From positions 1-20,612 of the IMG/VR virus record IMGVR_UViG_3300045994_000118: a DNA stretch of 20,612 bases; one strand, given 5' to 3'. The position numbers and the translations under genes are program-made. Source of the stretch: a virus. Below the pieces are notes generated by a model. That model had not been told where the DNA came from, made no database searches, and was given only the letters and a program-made list of their open reading frames with translations. Shown here one piece after another: positions 1-6,282 of this stretch. The number at the start of each line of letters is the position of its first letter. Within the stretch, counting starts at the first letter, position 1.

Positions 1-396
1 AAGAACTCAGCACAAGCATTAGGCTATTCCTTGATTCTTGATGCTCTGGTTGAGAAGATGAACTTGGATGCAACAGCCAGCTACACAGTTCTCTATCTGG
101 TTTACAAGACAGGAGCGCAGGAATACGAAGCGCTGCCATTCCTTAAAACCAGAAGCCAACGTGCCAGCTTCCTTATGGAACTTGCAATGGATTGTACCAT
201 GATGGATTTCTACCGAGATTCAAACTACTTTCCAGCACGAGGTGAAAGCTGTTATTCCTTCTTCCGAGAGTGTGAGTTCTTCGGTACTTGCAATCTCAAA
301 GCTCAGGTAGATCAATGGCACAACCTGAAACTGATTCAAGACTCAGATGTCATTCAAGGTATTGACGTTGAACTTCATGTAAAGGACTTGAAATAA
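1..396 (+). CDS. PD-(D/E)XK nuclease, Cas4/RecB-like, C-terminal part (5' truncated)
   Basis: The frame is open from the first base, so the gene starts outside the window; 131 codons are visible. The first residues contain Q-x3-Y (QALGY), which matches motif IV of the RecB/Cas4/lambda-exonuclease-like PD-(D/E)XK fold. Near the end is a cysteine cluster C-x6-C-x5-C at about positions 250-292, resembling the C-terminal Fe-S or zinc cysteines of Cas4/AddB-type nucleases. The catalytic D and E/K residues would lie upstream and cannot be checked. In phages such nucleases resect DNA ends to make single strands, which fits the downstream annealase-like ATPase and ssDNA-binding protein. The TTG at 31 is only an internal codon. 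The family call is inferred from a partial domain; another phage exonuclease family is possible. Confidence 0.5.
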   Translation, partial: KNSAQALGYSLILDALVEKMNLDATASYTVLYLVYKTGAQEYEALPFLKTRSQRASFLMELAMDCTMMDFYRDSNYFPARGESCYSFFRECEFFGTCNLKAQVDQWHNLKLIQDSDVIQGIDVELHVKDLK

Positions 397-397
397 A

Positions 398-655
398 ATG
401 ACACTAAAAGAACTGAATCAAAAGCGTTGGATCGCGGAAGGTAAGTACTACATGGCCATGGGGAATCTCCAGAACTTAGCACAGTCTGCAACACGTTGGC
501 AGACTAAGCTGGCAATTCAACATGCAATGACCGAATTGAAACACGAAATAGCTTTAATTCAAACAAAGTACCAACAGGAGAAAGAAGCATGGAATACCCT
601 GAAGAAGATTACGAACCAGAACACTGCTACGACGATGAAGCAGATGGAAAACTAG
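398..655 (+). CDS. Small helical protein of unknown function
   Basis: This encodes 85 residues, charged and Gln-rich, with no cysteines, signal peptide or membrane segment. Most of the sequence (residues about 20-70) looks alpha-helical, possibly a short coiled coil. The ATG lies one base after the upstream nuclease stop, with AAGGA at 382-386 as a probable ribosome binding site. The last 67 bases overlap the start of the next gene in another frame. I recognise no family. Its place between a nuclease and a recombination ATPase suggests a co-transcribed accessory gene, but no function can be assigned. Confidence 0.6.
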   Translation: MTLKELNQKRWIAEGKYYMAMGNLQNLAQSATRWQTKLAIQHAMTELKHEIALIQTKYQQEKEAWNTLKKITNQNTATTMKQMEN

Positions 656-759
656 AGCTAGATTCTGAAGCTGGAATCTGTCCAACCTGTTCTGGTTCTG
701 GTGAAGGAATGCACGAAGGAACAACCTGCTATGTATGTCACGGAAAAGGAGAAATTTAA
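589..759 (+). CDS. 56-residue zinc protein with two DnaJ-like CxxCxGxG motifs
   Basis: The frame starts at an ATG preceded by AGGAG at 576-580 (8 nt spacing) and ends in TAA one base before the next start codon. The N-terminal 30 residues are very acidic (Glu/Asp-rich). The C-terminal half carries C31-P-T-C34-S-G-S-G and C47-Y-V-C50-H-G-K-G. This is exactly the paired CxxCxGxG pattern that forms one zinc site in the DnaJ/Hsp40 cysteine-rich domain. No J domain is present. Small standalone proteins of this pattern occur in phages and bacteria and are presumed to bind zinc; the role here is unknown. It overlaps the preceding 85-residue frame by 67 bases and is easy to miss because of its size. 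The motif pair makes chance very unlikely. Confidence 0.75.
   Translation: MEYPEEDYEPEHCYDDEADGKLELDSEAGICPTCSGSGEGMHEGTTCYVCHGKGEI
746..751 (+). promoter_or_regulatory. Ribosome binding site AAGGAG that fixes the start at 761
   Basis: AAGGAG lies 9 nt upstream of the ATG at 761. An in-frame ATG at 701 is also available, but it falls deep inside the zinc-protein gene and has a poorer context. This site is therefore the reason for choosing 761. Confidence 0.7.
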
Positions 760-760
760 A

Positions 761-1078
761 ATGGCTAAGCAAAAAGTAGAACTACACTTCTTGTATCGGA
801 AGTACAGCTGGGAAAAAGAAGGTAAGTTGTTTGTTACTAACTTGGAACCGGAAACATTTGTATCACCAGACTGCATGCTGGTAACTTCAAGAACTGCAAT
901 GCTTGATATGCCGGAAATTCCAAGCGAAACTGCCAGCACAATGCATCGAATCCAGCAGATGGAAGCGCAGTTGAAAAAGATGAGAGCAGCTCACTACAGG
1001 GAAGATCAAGAACTCACAGCGCAGATTCAAGAACTTCGCTGCCTTTCTTTCCACGCAACTACAGAGGAAACAGAATGA
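761..1078 (+). CDS. Unknown phage protein with C-terminal coiled coil
   Basis: This encodes 105 residues from the ATG at 761. The first ~55 residues look like a small beta-rich domain. Residues about 65-95 are a charged, heptad-like helix (M/I/L spaced through Q, K and E) that probably forms a coiled coil. There is no signal peptide or membrane segment. It begins one base after the zinc-protein stop and its TGA overlaps the next ATG (ATGA at 1075-1078), so translation of the ATPase downstream is probably coupled. I do not recognise a family. A role alongside the recombination genes is suggested only by position. Confidence 0.7.
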   Translation: MAKQKVELHFLYRKYSWEKEGKLFVTNLEPETFVSPDCMLVTSRTAMLDMPEIPSETASTMHRIQQMEAQLKKMRAAHYREDQELTAQIQELRCLSFHATTEETE

Positions 1079-1842
1079 AACTCAATGATTACATTCCAGC
1101 AAGCACACGACGTATCTTAGTCTACGGTGCACCAAAAACAGGTAAGACAGTTCTTGTCGGAGGCTTAGCAACAAAGTACGAACTTACTTGGTTCGACTTA
1201 GAGAACGGAGCCAATTCATTAGTCTCCAATATTCCTAAGGAATTTCACAAGAACATCGAACTGATTCAGATTCCAGACACTAAGGAATTTCCAATCGCTG
1301 TAGAAACCATGCTCAAAGTATTCAATGGTAGCAAGGTAACTATCTGTGAAGCTCATGGCAAAGTATCCTGTGCCTTGTGTAAGATGACCGGCACTGTAGT
1401 GGAACTTAACACGATGACTCAGAATCAAATCGTCGTCATTGATTCCGCCACACAGCTTACAACTTCTGTCATGAACTACATCGGTAAAGGTAAGACGGAT
1501 GACTGGAAGCCGGACTGGGAAGATTGGCGTAAGCAGGGAAGTATCCTCGATCGCATCTTTACACAGATACAACAAGCCGGTTATAATGTTGTCGTTATTT
1601 CCCACGAGACAATGGCTGAAATGCAAGATGGTAAACAGAAGATCGTTCCAGTTGCAGGCAGTTCCAACTTCAGTAAGACATTCGCCAAGTACTTTGACGA
1701 TGTTATCTACTGTGAAATGGTGAACAAGAAACATAAGTTCGCCTCAGGTACAGACTACGGCATGAACATTCTTTCAGGTTCAAGAAGTAACTTGAAGATT
1801 GAAAAGGATGCAACTCCAAGTCTGCTTTCATTGTTTGAATAA
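1075..1842 (+). CDS. Sak4-like RecA-fold ATPase (probable ssDNA annealing/recombination protein)
   Basis: The 255-residue protein has Walker A GAPKTGKT at residues 18-25, Walker B IVVID at 119-123 and a sensor-like ISHE at 175-178. This layout matches phage P-loop proteins of the AAA_24/Sak4 group, which are short relatives of the RecA/Rad51 core. Sak4 proteins promote single-strand annealing and work with a phage SSB, and a probable SSB gene lies at 3231. Residues 91-102 form C-x2-H-x4-C-x2-C, a likely zinc knuckle inserted between the Walker motifs. The start overlaps the previous stop (ATGA), indicating translational coupling. The ATPase assignment is firm; the annealase role is inferred from family and neighbours. 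A DnaB-like helicase is less likely because the protein is short and lacks the usual later motifs. Confidence 0.75.
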   Translation: MKLNDYIPASTRRILVYGAPKTGKTVLVGGLATKYELTWFDLENGANSLVSNIPKEFHKNIELIQIPDTKEFPIAVETMLKVFNGSKVTICEAHGKVSCALCKMTGTVVELNTMTQNQIVVIDSATQLTTSVMNYIGKGKTDDWKPDWEDWRKQGSILDRIFTQIQQAGYNVVVISHETMAEMQDGKQKIVPVAGSSNFSKTFAKYFDDVIYCEMVNKKHKFASGTDYGMNILSGSRSNLKIEKDATPSLLSLFE

Positions 1843-1857
1843 GAAAGGAGATAGACT

Positions 1858-2751
1858 ATGCACAGATTAGAAAATAAAATGTTCCAGTTACCTGATGGGA
1901 TTTTCCACAGAACTGGACTGCCGATGGGCAGTAATGAATGGCAGGATTTGAAACAGGATGTAGCTCGTGGCTTAGGTCTAGCATCCTTGGCAGATAAGTA
2001 CAGGAGAGACCCAGAAGAACTGCGGAAATTCACTCGATCCATGCGAGATAGCAACTTCCAGGACTGGGAAATCAACCCAACAAACTCAGGGAAGACTTGG
2101 ACAGACGAAGATCATTGGACACTGGTTAAGATGTGTAAAGCAGGTAGACCGCTGAATGAGATAGCAAGTAAGCTTAAACGAACTGTCTACGCCATACAGT
2201 GCAAGATAGAATCTTTACCGCCGAATAGTCTGAGGCCTGATCCAAACTTCAAGCTCGAAGAACCACAACTCTCACCTACTTCAAAGAAAGAAGAACCTAA
2301 AATGTCAGCTAAAACAAATCATATCATCAGCCTGTTGCAATCTGGTTACACAACAATCGGCTGCTGCTTCCCACAGATTGATGGAACCATCCGTGAAGGT
2401 AGTCGCAAGTACACCTATAAAACTACTGACCTGAATCTCAAGGTCGACGACTTGGTGCTGGTTAAAACTGGCAATGATTTAAAAGTTGTCAAAGTAATGG
2501 AAGTTCATGCAACTCCCCAGATCGACATTGATTCCAGCATCCATTACACTTGGATCATCCAGAAGATCGACACAACTCACTACGACTCCTTGTTGAAGAA
2601 GGAAGATGAATTCGCTGAAAGCCTGCAAGCGATCGAGAAAGAAAAGCGTAAAGCTCAGATGGTTGCAGACTTCAAGGAATTCATGCCCAAAGAAGCACAA
2701 CCACTGCTGAACCAAGCAATCGAAAATCTTACAGGAAAGGAAACAAACTAA
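1858..2751 (+). CDS. Helix-turn-helix (Myb/SANT-like) protein fused to a conserved phage domain
   Basis: This encodes 297 residues with AAGGAGA 7-8 nt upstream of the ATG. Three parts can be seen. Residues about 39-120 hold one or two helix-turn-helix units; the second starts W81-T-D-E-D-H-W and continues through EIASKLKRTVYAIQ, like a Myb/SANT DNA-binding helix set. Residues about 121-148 are a Pro/Lys/Glu linker. Residues about 150-240 form a beta-rich domain with a VDDLVLVKTGNDLKVVKV stretch, followed by a charged helix (245-297). The N-terminal part probably binds DNA, as a regulator or replication-site protein. Methionine 149 (ATG at 2302) could be an internal start giving the C-terminal domain alone, but it lacks a strong ribosome binding site. 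Confidence 0.65.
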   Translation: MHRLENKMFQLPDGIFHRTGLPMGSNEWQDLKQDVARGLGLASLADKYRRDPEELRKFTRSMRDSNFQDWEINPTNSGKTWTDEDHWTLVKMCKAGRPLNEIASKLKRTVYAIQCKIESLPPNSLRPDPNFKLEEPQLSPTSKKEEPKMSAKTNHIISLLQSGYTTIGCCFPQIDGTIREGSRKYTYKTTDLNLKVDDLVLVKTGNDLKVVKVMEVHATPQIDIDSSIHYTWIIQKIDTTHYDSLLKKEDEFAESLQAIEKEKRKAQMVADFKEFMPKEAQPLLNQAIENLTGKETN

Positions 2752-2752
2752 C

Positions 2753-3136
2753 ATGAGCGAACCAGATCAAATCACAATGATTCTTCAGGAACGTGGAAGT
2801 CGCTACGGTGATTTCAAAGATCATGCACAGATCACACAGGCATTGAAGGACATTGCACAGGCCACAGCTAACTGGAAGATTCTTACTCCGGCAATGAAAG
2901 AAGCACTGGATATGACCTTCCACAAGATAGGTCGTATCTTGAACGGTGACCCTAACTACGCAGATTCTTGGATAGATGTGTGTGGTTACAATCAATTGGT
3001 TGTGGACATACTTCAACAAGAGGAAGTTGTGGTCAAGGAACTCTCGGACATTATTGGAAGCTCTGCGGCTCCAGCTTCTGACGGACTGAATCAAATCATT
3101 CAGATTCCACCGAACTACTTCAAGACTGAAGCTTAA
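2753..3136 (+). CDS. DUF6378-like phage protein
   Basis: This encodes 127 residues. The N-terminal RGSRYGDF motif (residues about 14-21), followed by M-T-F-H-K-I-G-R-I-L-N-G-D-P and a Y-A-D-S-W-x-D-V-x-G-Y segment, is the pattern I associate with the phage family DUF6378. That family is small, largely helical and of unproven function, often found near replication and nucleotide genes. The acidic residues around the helices resemble, but do not establish, all-alpha NTP pyrophosphohydrolases. The start lies one base after the previous stop and has no strong ribosome binding site of its own (AAAGGA is about 13 nt away), suggesting coupled translation. The last ~35 residues look disordered. Confidence 0.65.
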   Translation: MSEPDQITMILQERGSRYGDFKDHAQITQALKDIAQATANWKILTPAMKEALDMTFHKIGRILNGDPNYADSWIDVCGYNQLVVDILQQEEVVVKELSDIIGSSAAPASDGLNQIIQIPPNYFKTEA

Positions 3137-3230
3137 AGCGTTTCACTTATCATCTATGACTTAGGCCGGAAACTTTCTTCCTTAATCCTAACAAACTCAA
3201 CTCTACTTACATTTAAAAAGGAATTACATC
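3137..3230. other. 94-nt gap before the ssDNA-binding protein gene
   Basis: This is one of the two longest spaces inside the plus-strand block. It ends with the AAAAAGGA ribosome binding site of the SSB-like gene. I see no convincing -35/-10 pair and only a trivial 4-bp GGAA/TTCC hairpin. A phage-specific promoter for the SSB gene is possible because neighbouring genes are otherwise packed within a few bases. Confidence 0.4.
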
Positions 3231-3662
3231 ATGTCACAAGCAAACACTCCAGCATTCCCAGACTTAGACTTCGACGCACTGGAAGATCTTCCTTCGTTCA
3301 AAGCACCGGCAAATGGCCACTACAAGTTGCAGTTGACCATCCTGATGAAAGAAATCAACAAGAAGTCTGCTGTTGAATTCAACTACGTTGTGGATGAAAT
3401 CCTGGAACAAGCTGATCCTACCGAAGAACCAAGCAAGCAAGGTGACAAGTTCTCAGTTGCTTACTTCTTGGACAACGAATTCTCACGTGGTCGCCTGAAA
3501 CAATCCCTGCTGCCGCTGAAAGAATTCACAGGTGTTTCAACTCTGGCTGCCATTGCTGAACAGTGCCAAGGCTTAACGGTTTATGGTATGGTAACTAAGA
3601 AGCAAGACAAGAAGGATGCAGAGAAGTTCTACTCCGACGTTCGTAACATCGTAGTAGGTTAA
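3231..3662 (+). CDS. Probable phage single-stranded DNA-binding protein (OB-fold-like)
   Basis: This encodes 143 residues with AAAAAGGA about 8 nt before the ATG. After an acidic N-terminal ~18 residues comes a beta-rich core beginning P-A-N-G-H-Y-K-L-Q-L, then an acidic loop, a Y-F-L-D-N strand, and a closing V-Y-G-M-V-T-K strand. This resembles divergent phage OB-fold ssDNA-binding proteins (DUF669-like). Its position between the Sak4-like ATPase and the DNA polymerase supports the role, since Sak4 annealases usually have a phage SSB partner. It has no cysteine-based metal site. It is the first gene after a 94-nt gap, so it may be independently expressed. The function is inferred from fold-like pattern and context, not from a diagnostic motif. 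Confidence 0.45.
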   Translation: MSQANTPAFPDLDFDALEDLPSFKAPANGHYKLQLTILMKEINKKSAVEFNYVVDEILEQADPTEEPSKQGDKFSVAYFLDNEFSRGRLKQSLLPLKEFTGVSTLAAIAEQCQGLTVYGMVTKKQDKKDAEKFYSDVRNIVVG

Positions 3663-3664
3663 TC

Positions 3665-4027
3665 ATGAGCGCGCAGATTCTGTACCCTGAGTTTGTGCAC
3701 AAGTTAGTGAAGCCAGGAGATTCAATTCTGGCTTCCCTTTCTGGTGAAGATTGCAACCTGATTCACATGGCACTTGGTGTATGCGGTGAAGCTGGCGAAC
3801 TTGCTGATGCTATCAAGAAAGCTACTATCTACCGCAAACCTGTGGACATTAAGAATGTCTTGGAAGAACTGGGCGATCTCAAATTCTTCATGACTGAAAT
3901 CATGAATCACTTCAACTTCACTGAAGCGGATGTTGAAGCTGCTAACATGGCTAAGTTGATGAAGCGTTACGAAAGTCTGACGTACTCGGACAAGGAAGCA
4001 CAAGAAAGAAAAGACAAAGTAGAATAG
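3665..4027 (+). CDS. MazG-like nucleotide pyrophosphohydrolase
   Basis: The 120-residue protein carries the all-alpha NTP pyrophosphohydrolase metal-binding pairs: E42-A-G-E45 (in GEAGELADAIKK) and E68-L-G-D71 (in LEELGDLKF). These coordinate the magnesium ions that drive hydrolysis of NTP to NMP and pyrophosphate. The length fits single-domain phage MazG-like enzymes, which sanitise or adjust nucleotide pools or lower (p)ppGpp; the substrate cannot be read from the sequence. The start lies two bases after the SSB stop, so the two are co-transcribed. It is followed by a hairpin before the polymerase gene. Confidence 0.85.
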   Translation: MSAQILYPEFVHKLVKPGDSILASLSGEDCNLIHMALGVCGEAGELADAIKKATIYRKPVDIKNVLEELGDLKFFMTEIMNHFNFTEADVEAANMAKLMKRYESLTYSDKEAQERKDKVE

Positions 4028-4033
4028 TGCCAC

Positions 4034-4065
4034 ACCCCTACGAATTAGAAATAGTTCCTAGGGGT
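4034..4065 (+). terminator. Hairpin between the MazG-like gene and DNA polymerase (weak terminator or mRNA element)
   Basis: ACCCCTA (4034-4040) pairs perfectly with TAGGGGT (4059-4065). A C/C mismatch then precedes three further pairs, GAA (4042-4044) with TTC (4055-4057), leaving a 10-nt loop. The sequence after the stem is ATTTGCATTTAG, not a clean T-run, so termination would be weak at best. It lies 51 bases before the polymerase start and could attenuate or protect the message. No convincing promoter was found in the same gap. Confidence 0.5.
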
Positions 4066-4116
4066 ATTTGCATTTAGAGCAAATAGTTTCCCACCAACTA
4101 ACAGGAGCATAAACAT

Positions 4117-6282
4117 ATGAATATCCTTCACTTAGGGACTCCATTAGATAATCACTACATCTCCGAACTTAAGAAACTACTACCTTCCGGCGTTGTCTTA
4201 AAGACTACTCACGCCACACCTTCCATGAGAAGTGAACTCCTTATCCAACTCGATCGCTTGAACTCCGGCCCGAATAAGATTGATGCAATCATCACCACGA
4301 ATTACTTAGTTGCTGGTCTGTTCTCAGGAAACTCCAAAGCTACTTTAGATAAGTACGCTGGTAGTATCTTCAGACTCGGCAAAAACAATGTGCCGCTTCT
4401 AGTCTTAAACAACTTAGAACACCTGTTCACCATTCCTCATGGCAAACACTTAGCTAAAAGATATTTAAGTAAGATCATCAATCCAGAATCATTCTTCAGT
4501 CAGTCTGAATTCCGTTGGGAAATCCCCGAACCGCAAGACTTCCCAAGACTCCTGAAGCTTTTCTCAACCTCAATAGCTATAGCAGTAGATATAGAAACAG
4601 TCAGAAACAATCTGGCTATTTCCTGTTCTGGTTACTGTGCTATCTTCCCTGATGGGACTACACACTCAATAGTTATTCCATGCTCGGATGACTTCAACTT
4701 AGAGTGGATAAGGAAGTTCAACGACCTTCCCAATCCTAAGATCATGCAGAACGGAAGCTACGACTGTTCCTACTTCCTGCGCTACGGCATTCCTCCACTG
4801 AACTACAAGTTCGACACCTTACACTTGTTCCATTCATGGTACACAGAAATGCCAAAGGCTTTGGACTTCTTAGTAAGTTACTTGTTACCTGATTTTATCT
4901 ATTGGAAGGATGAAGCGGAAGATGCAAAGTCCTTACATGATTACTACCGATACAATGCCAAAGATACTTGGGCTACAGCTAACTGCTTCATGGCTCTGAT
5001 GAAAGAAATGCCAGACTGGGCGATTCAAAACTATCTGATTGAATTCCCGATGGTATTCCCAACTCTACACATGAGCATGGAAGGTATGGCCATTGATACA
5101 AAGGAACGAGACCGAATCAGCATCATCGAAGAAAAGAAGTTGGATGAGTCCTTGGGTGATATAAGACAAAGCTTGAACCTTCCAATGTTTAATCCTGGAA
5201 GTCCTAAGCAGGTCAAGGAACTTTTTGCTGTACTTGGTTCTGGAGACATACAAAGTTCTGATGTTAAATCTATGGACAAAGTTAGTTCTCGTCACCCACT
5301 CAATGCTTGGTTCGTTTCAAGAATCGTTGGCTACCGTAAGGCAAAGAAACTGCTTTCAACCTATATGAATGCGGAGTTATTAAATGGAAGATTCATGTAT
5401 AGTTTTGCTGTTGCTGGAACAGATACAGGTAGACTTGCTTCCAGAGAATCCGCGTTTTGGTGTGGTGGCAATATGCAGAACATACCAGAAGGGATCAAAT
5501 CTATGTTCGTACCGGATGAAGGATGGCTACTGTCAGAAATAGACTACGCACAATCCGAAGCTCGGTGTGTTGCATACCTGTCCGGAGATACAAAACTTAT
5601 CGAAGTGGTGGAATCCGATAAAGATTACCACAAGCTTAACGCTGCTATGTTCTTCGGTGTCCCCTATGAAGAAGTTACGAAGGCTCTACGAAATCTGGCG
5701 AAGAGAACTAACCATGGCGCTAATTACAACATGGGTTCTGGTGTCATGCTGGAAACTATGGGGATTGATAATGTAATCCAAGCCAAGCTGCTGTTGAATC
5801 TTCCAAGTTATTTAAGTCTGAGGGAGGTTTGTCAACACCTTCTCGATGTTTACTCCAATACTTATCCGGTGGTAAAAGGAAAATGGTACAACTTAATCAA
5901 ATACTCAATTGCTGTAACCTCCAAACTGACAAGTCAACTTGGTTGGACAAGGTTCTGTTTTGGCGACCCGTCAAAAAACAAGCAGGCTTTAAATGCGTAT
6001 GTAGCTCATGTACCGCAAAACTTGTCTGTATCTATCATCAATCAAGCTCTCCTTACTATATGGAAAGAGCTAGCCCTAACTGGGCGTATAAGATTGAAGG
6101 CACAAATACACGACTCAATCCTCTTCCAGTACAGACCAAATGATTCTGAAGTAGTTGGAATTGTAAGCAGGCTCATGGAAGTTCCTGTGCAAATAACTGG
6201 CTCTGATAACAAAGTTAGAACAATGCTTATACCTAACGATGTGGATTCAGACTTAGAACGATGGAAGGTTCCCATGAAATGA
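4117..6282 (+). CDS. Family A DNA polymerase with 3'-5' proofreading domain
   Basis: The 721-residue replicative polymerase has an intact exonuclease domain: Exo I D158-I-E160, Exo II N212-G-S-Y-D216 and Exo III Y279-N-A-K-D283. The polymerase motifs are also complete: motif A D476-Y-A-Q-S-E-A-R, motif B R525-N-L-A-K529-R-T-N-H533-G-A-N-Y537, and motif C Q-I-H665-D666-S. Both catalytic aspartates are therefore present. In the O-helix, His533 sits where E. coli Pol I has Phe762 and T7 polymerase has Tyr526, and Asn538 replaces the usual Gly after Tyr. The first ~140 residues precede the exonuclease and I do not recognise them; there is no 5'-nuclease domain. AGGAG lies about 8-9 nt before the ATG. 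The stop overlaps the next start (ATGA). Confidence 0.97.
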   Translation: MNILHLGTPLDNHYISELKKLLPSGVVLKTTHATPSMRSELLIQLDRLNSGPNKIDAIITTNYLVAGLFSGNSKATLDKYAGSIFRLGKNNVPLLVLNNLEHLFTIPHGKHLAKRYLSKIINPESFFSQSEFRWEIPEPQDFPRLLKLFSTSIAIAVDIETVRNNLAISCSGYCAIFPDGTTHSIVIPCSDDFNLEWIRKFNDLPNPKIMQNGSYDCSYFLRYGIPPLNYKFDTLHLFHSWYTEMPKALDFLVSYLLPDFIYWKDEAEDAKSLHDYYRYNAKDTWATANCFMALMKEMPDWAIQNYLIEFPMVFPTLHMSMEGMAIDTKERDRISIIEEKKLDESLGDIRQSLNLPMFNPGSPKQVKELFAVLGSGDIQSSDVKSMDKVSSRHPLNAWFVSRIVGYRKAKKLLSTYMNAELLNGRFMYSFAVAGTDTGRLASRESAFWCGGNMQNIPEGIKSMFVPDEGWLLSEIDYAQSEARCVAYLSGDTKLIEVVESDKDYHKLNAAMFFGVPYEEVTKALRNLAKRTNHGANYNMGSGVMLETMGIDNVIQAKLLLNLPSYLSLREVCQHLLDVYSNTYPVVKGKWYNLIKYSIAVTSKLTSQLGWTRFCFGDPSKNKQALNAYVAHVPQNLSVSIINQALLTIWKELALTGRIRLKAQIHDSILFQYRPNDSEVVGIVSRLMEVPVQITGSDNKVRTMLIPNDVDSDLERWKVPMK
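6263..6268 (+). promoter_or_regulatory. Ribosome binding site GGAAGG that fixes the start at 6279
   Basis: GGAAGG lies 10 nt upstream of the ATG at 6279, inside the end of the polymerase gene. The alternative in-frame ATG at 6261 has no such site upstream. The 6279 start also gives the ATGA stop/start overlap seen at other junctions here. Confidence 0.6.

Noticed and set aside
701-760. Longer N-terminus for the gene starting at 761
   Set aside because: These codons overlap the zinc mini-protein, and the strong AAGGAG at 746-751 supports the ATG at 761.
1219-1734. 171-codon open frame on the minus strand inside the Sak4-like gene
   Set aside because: It lies entirely opposite a gene with clear Walker motifs, has no ribosome binding site, and its translation looks like the complement of a coding frame.
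3171-3186. Small GGAA/TTCC hairpin in the gap before the SSB-like gene
   Set aside because: Only 4 bp of pairing and no T-run; expected by chance.
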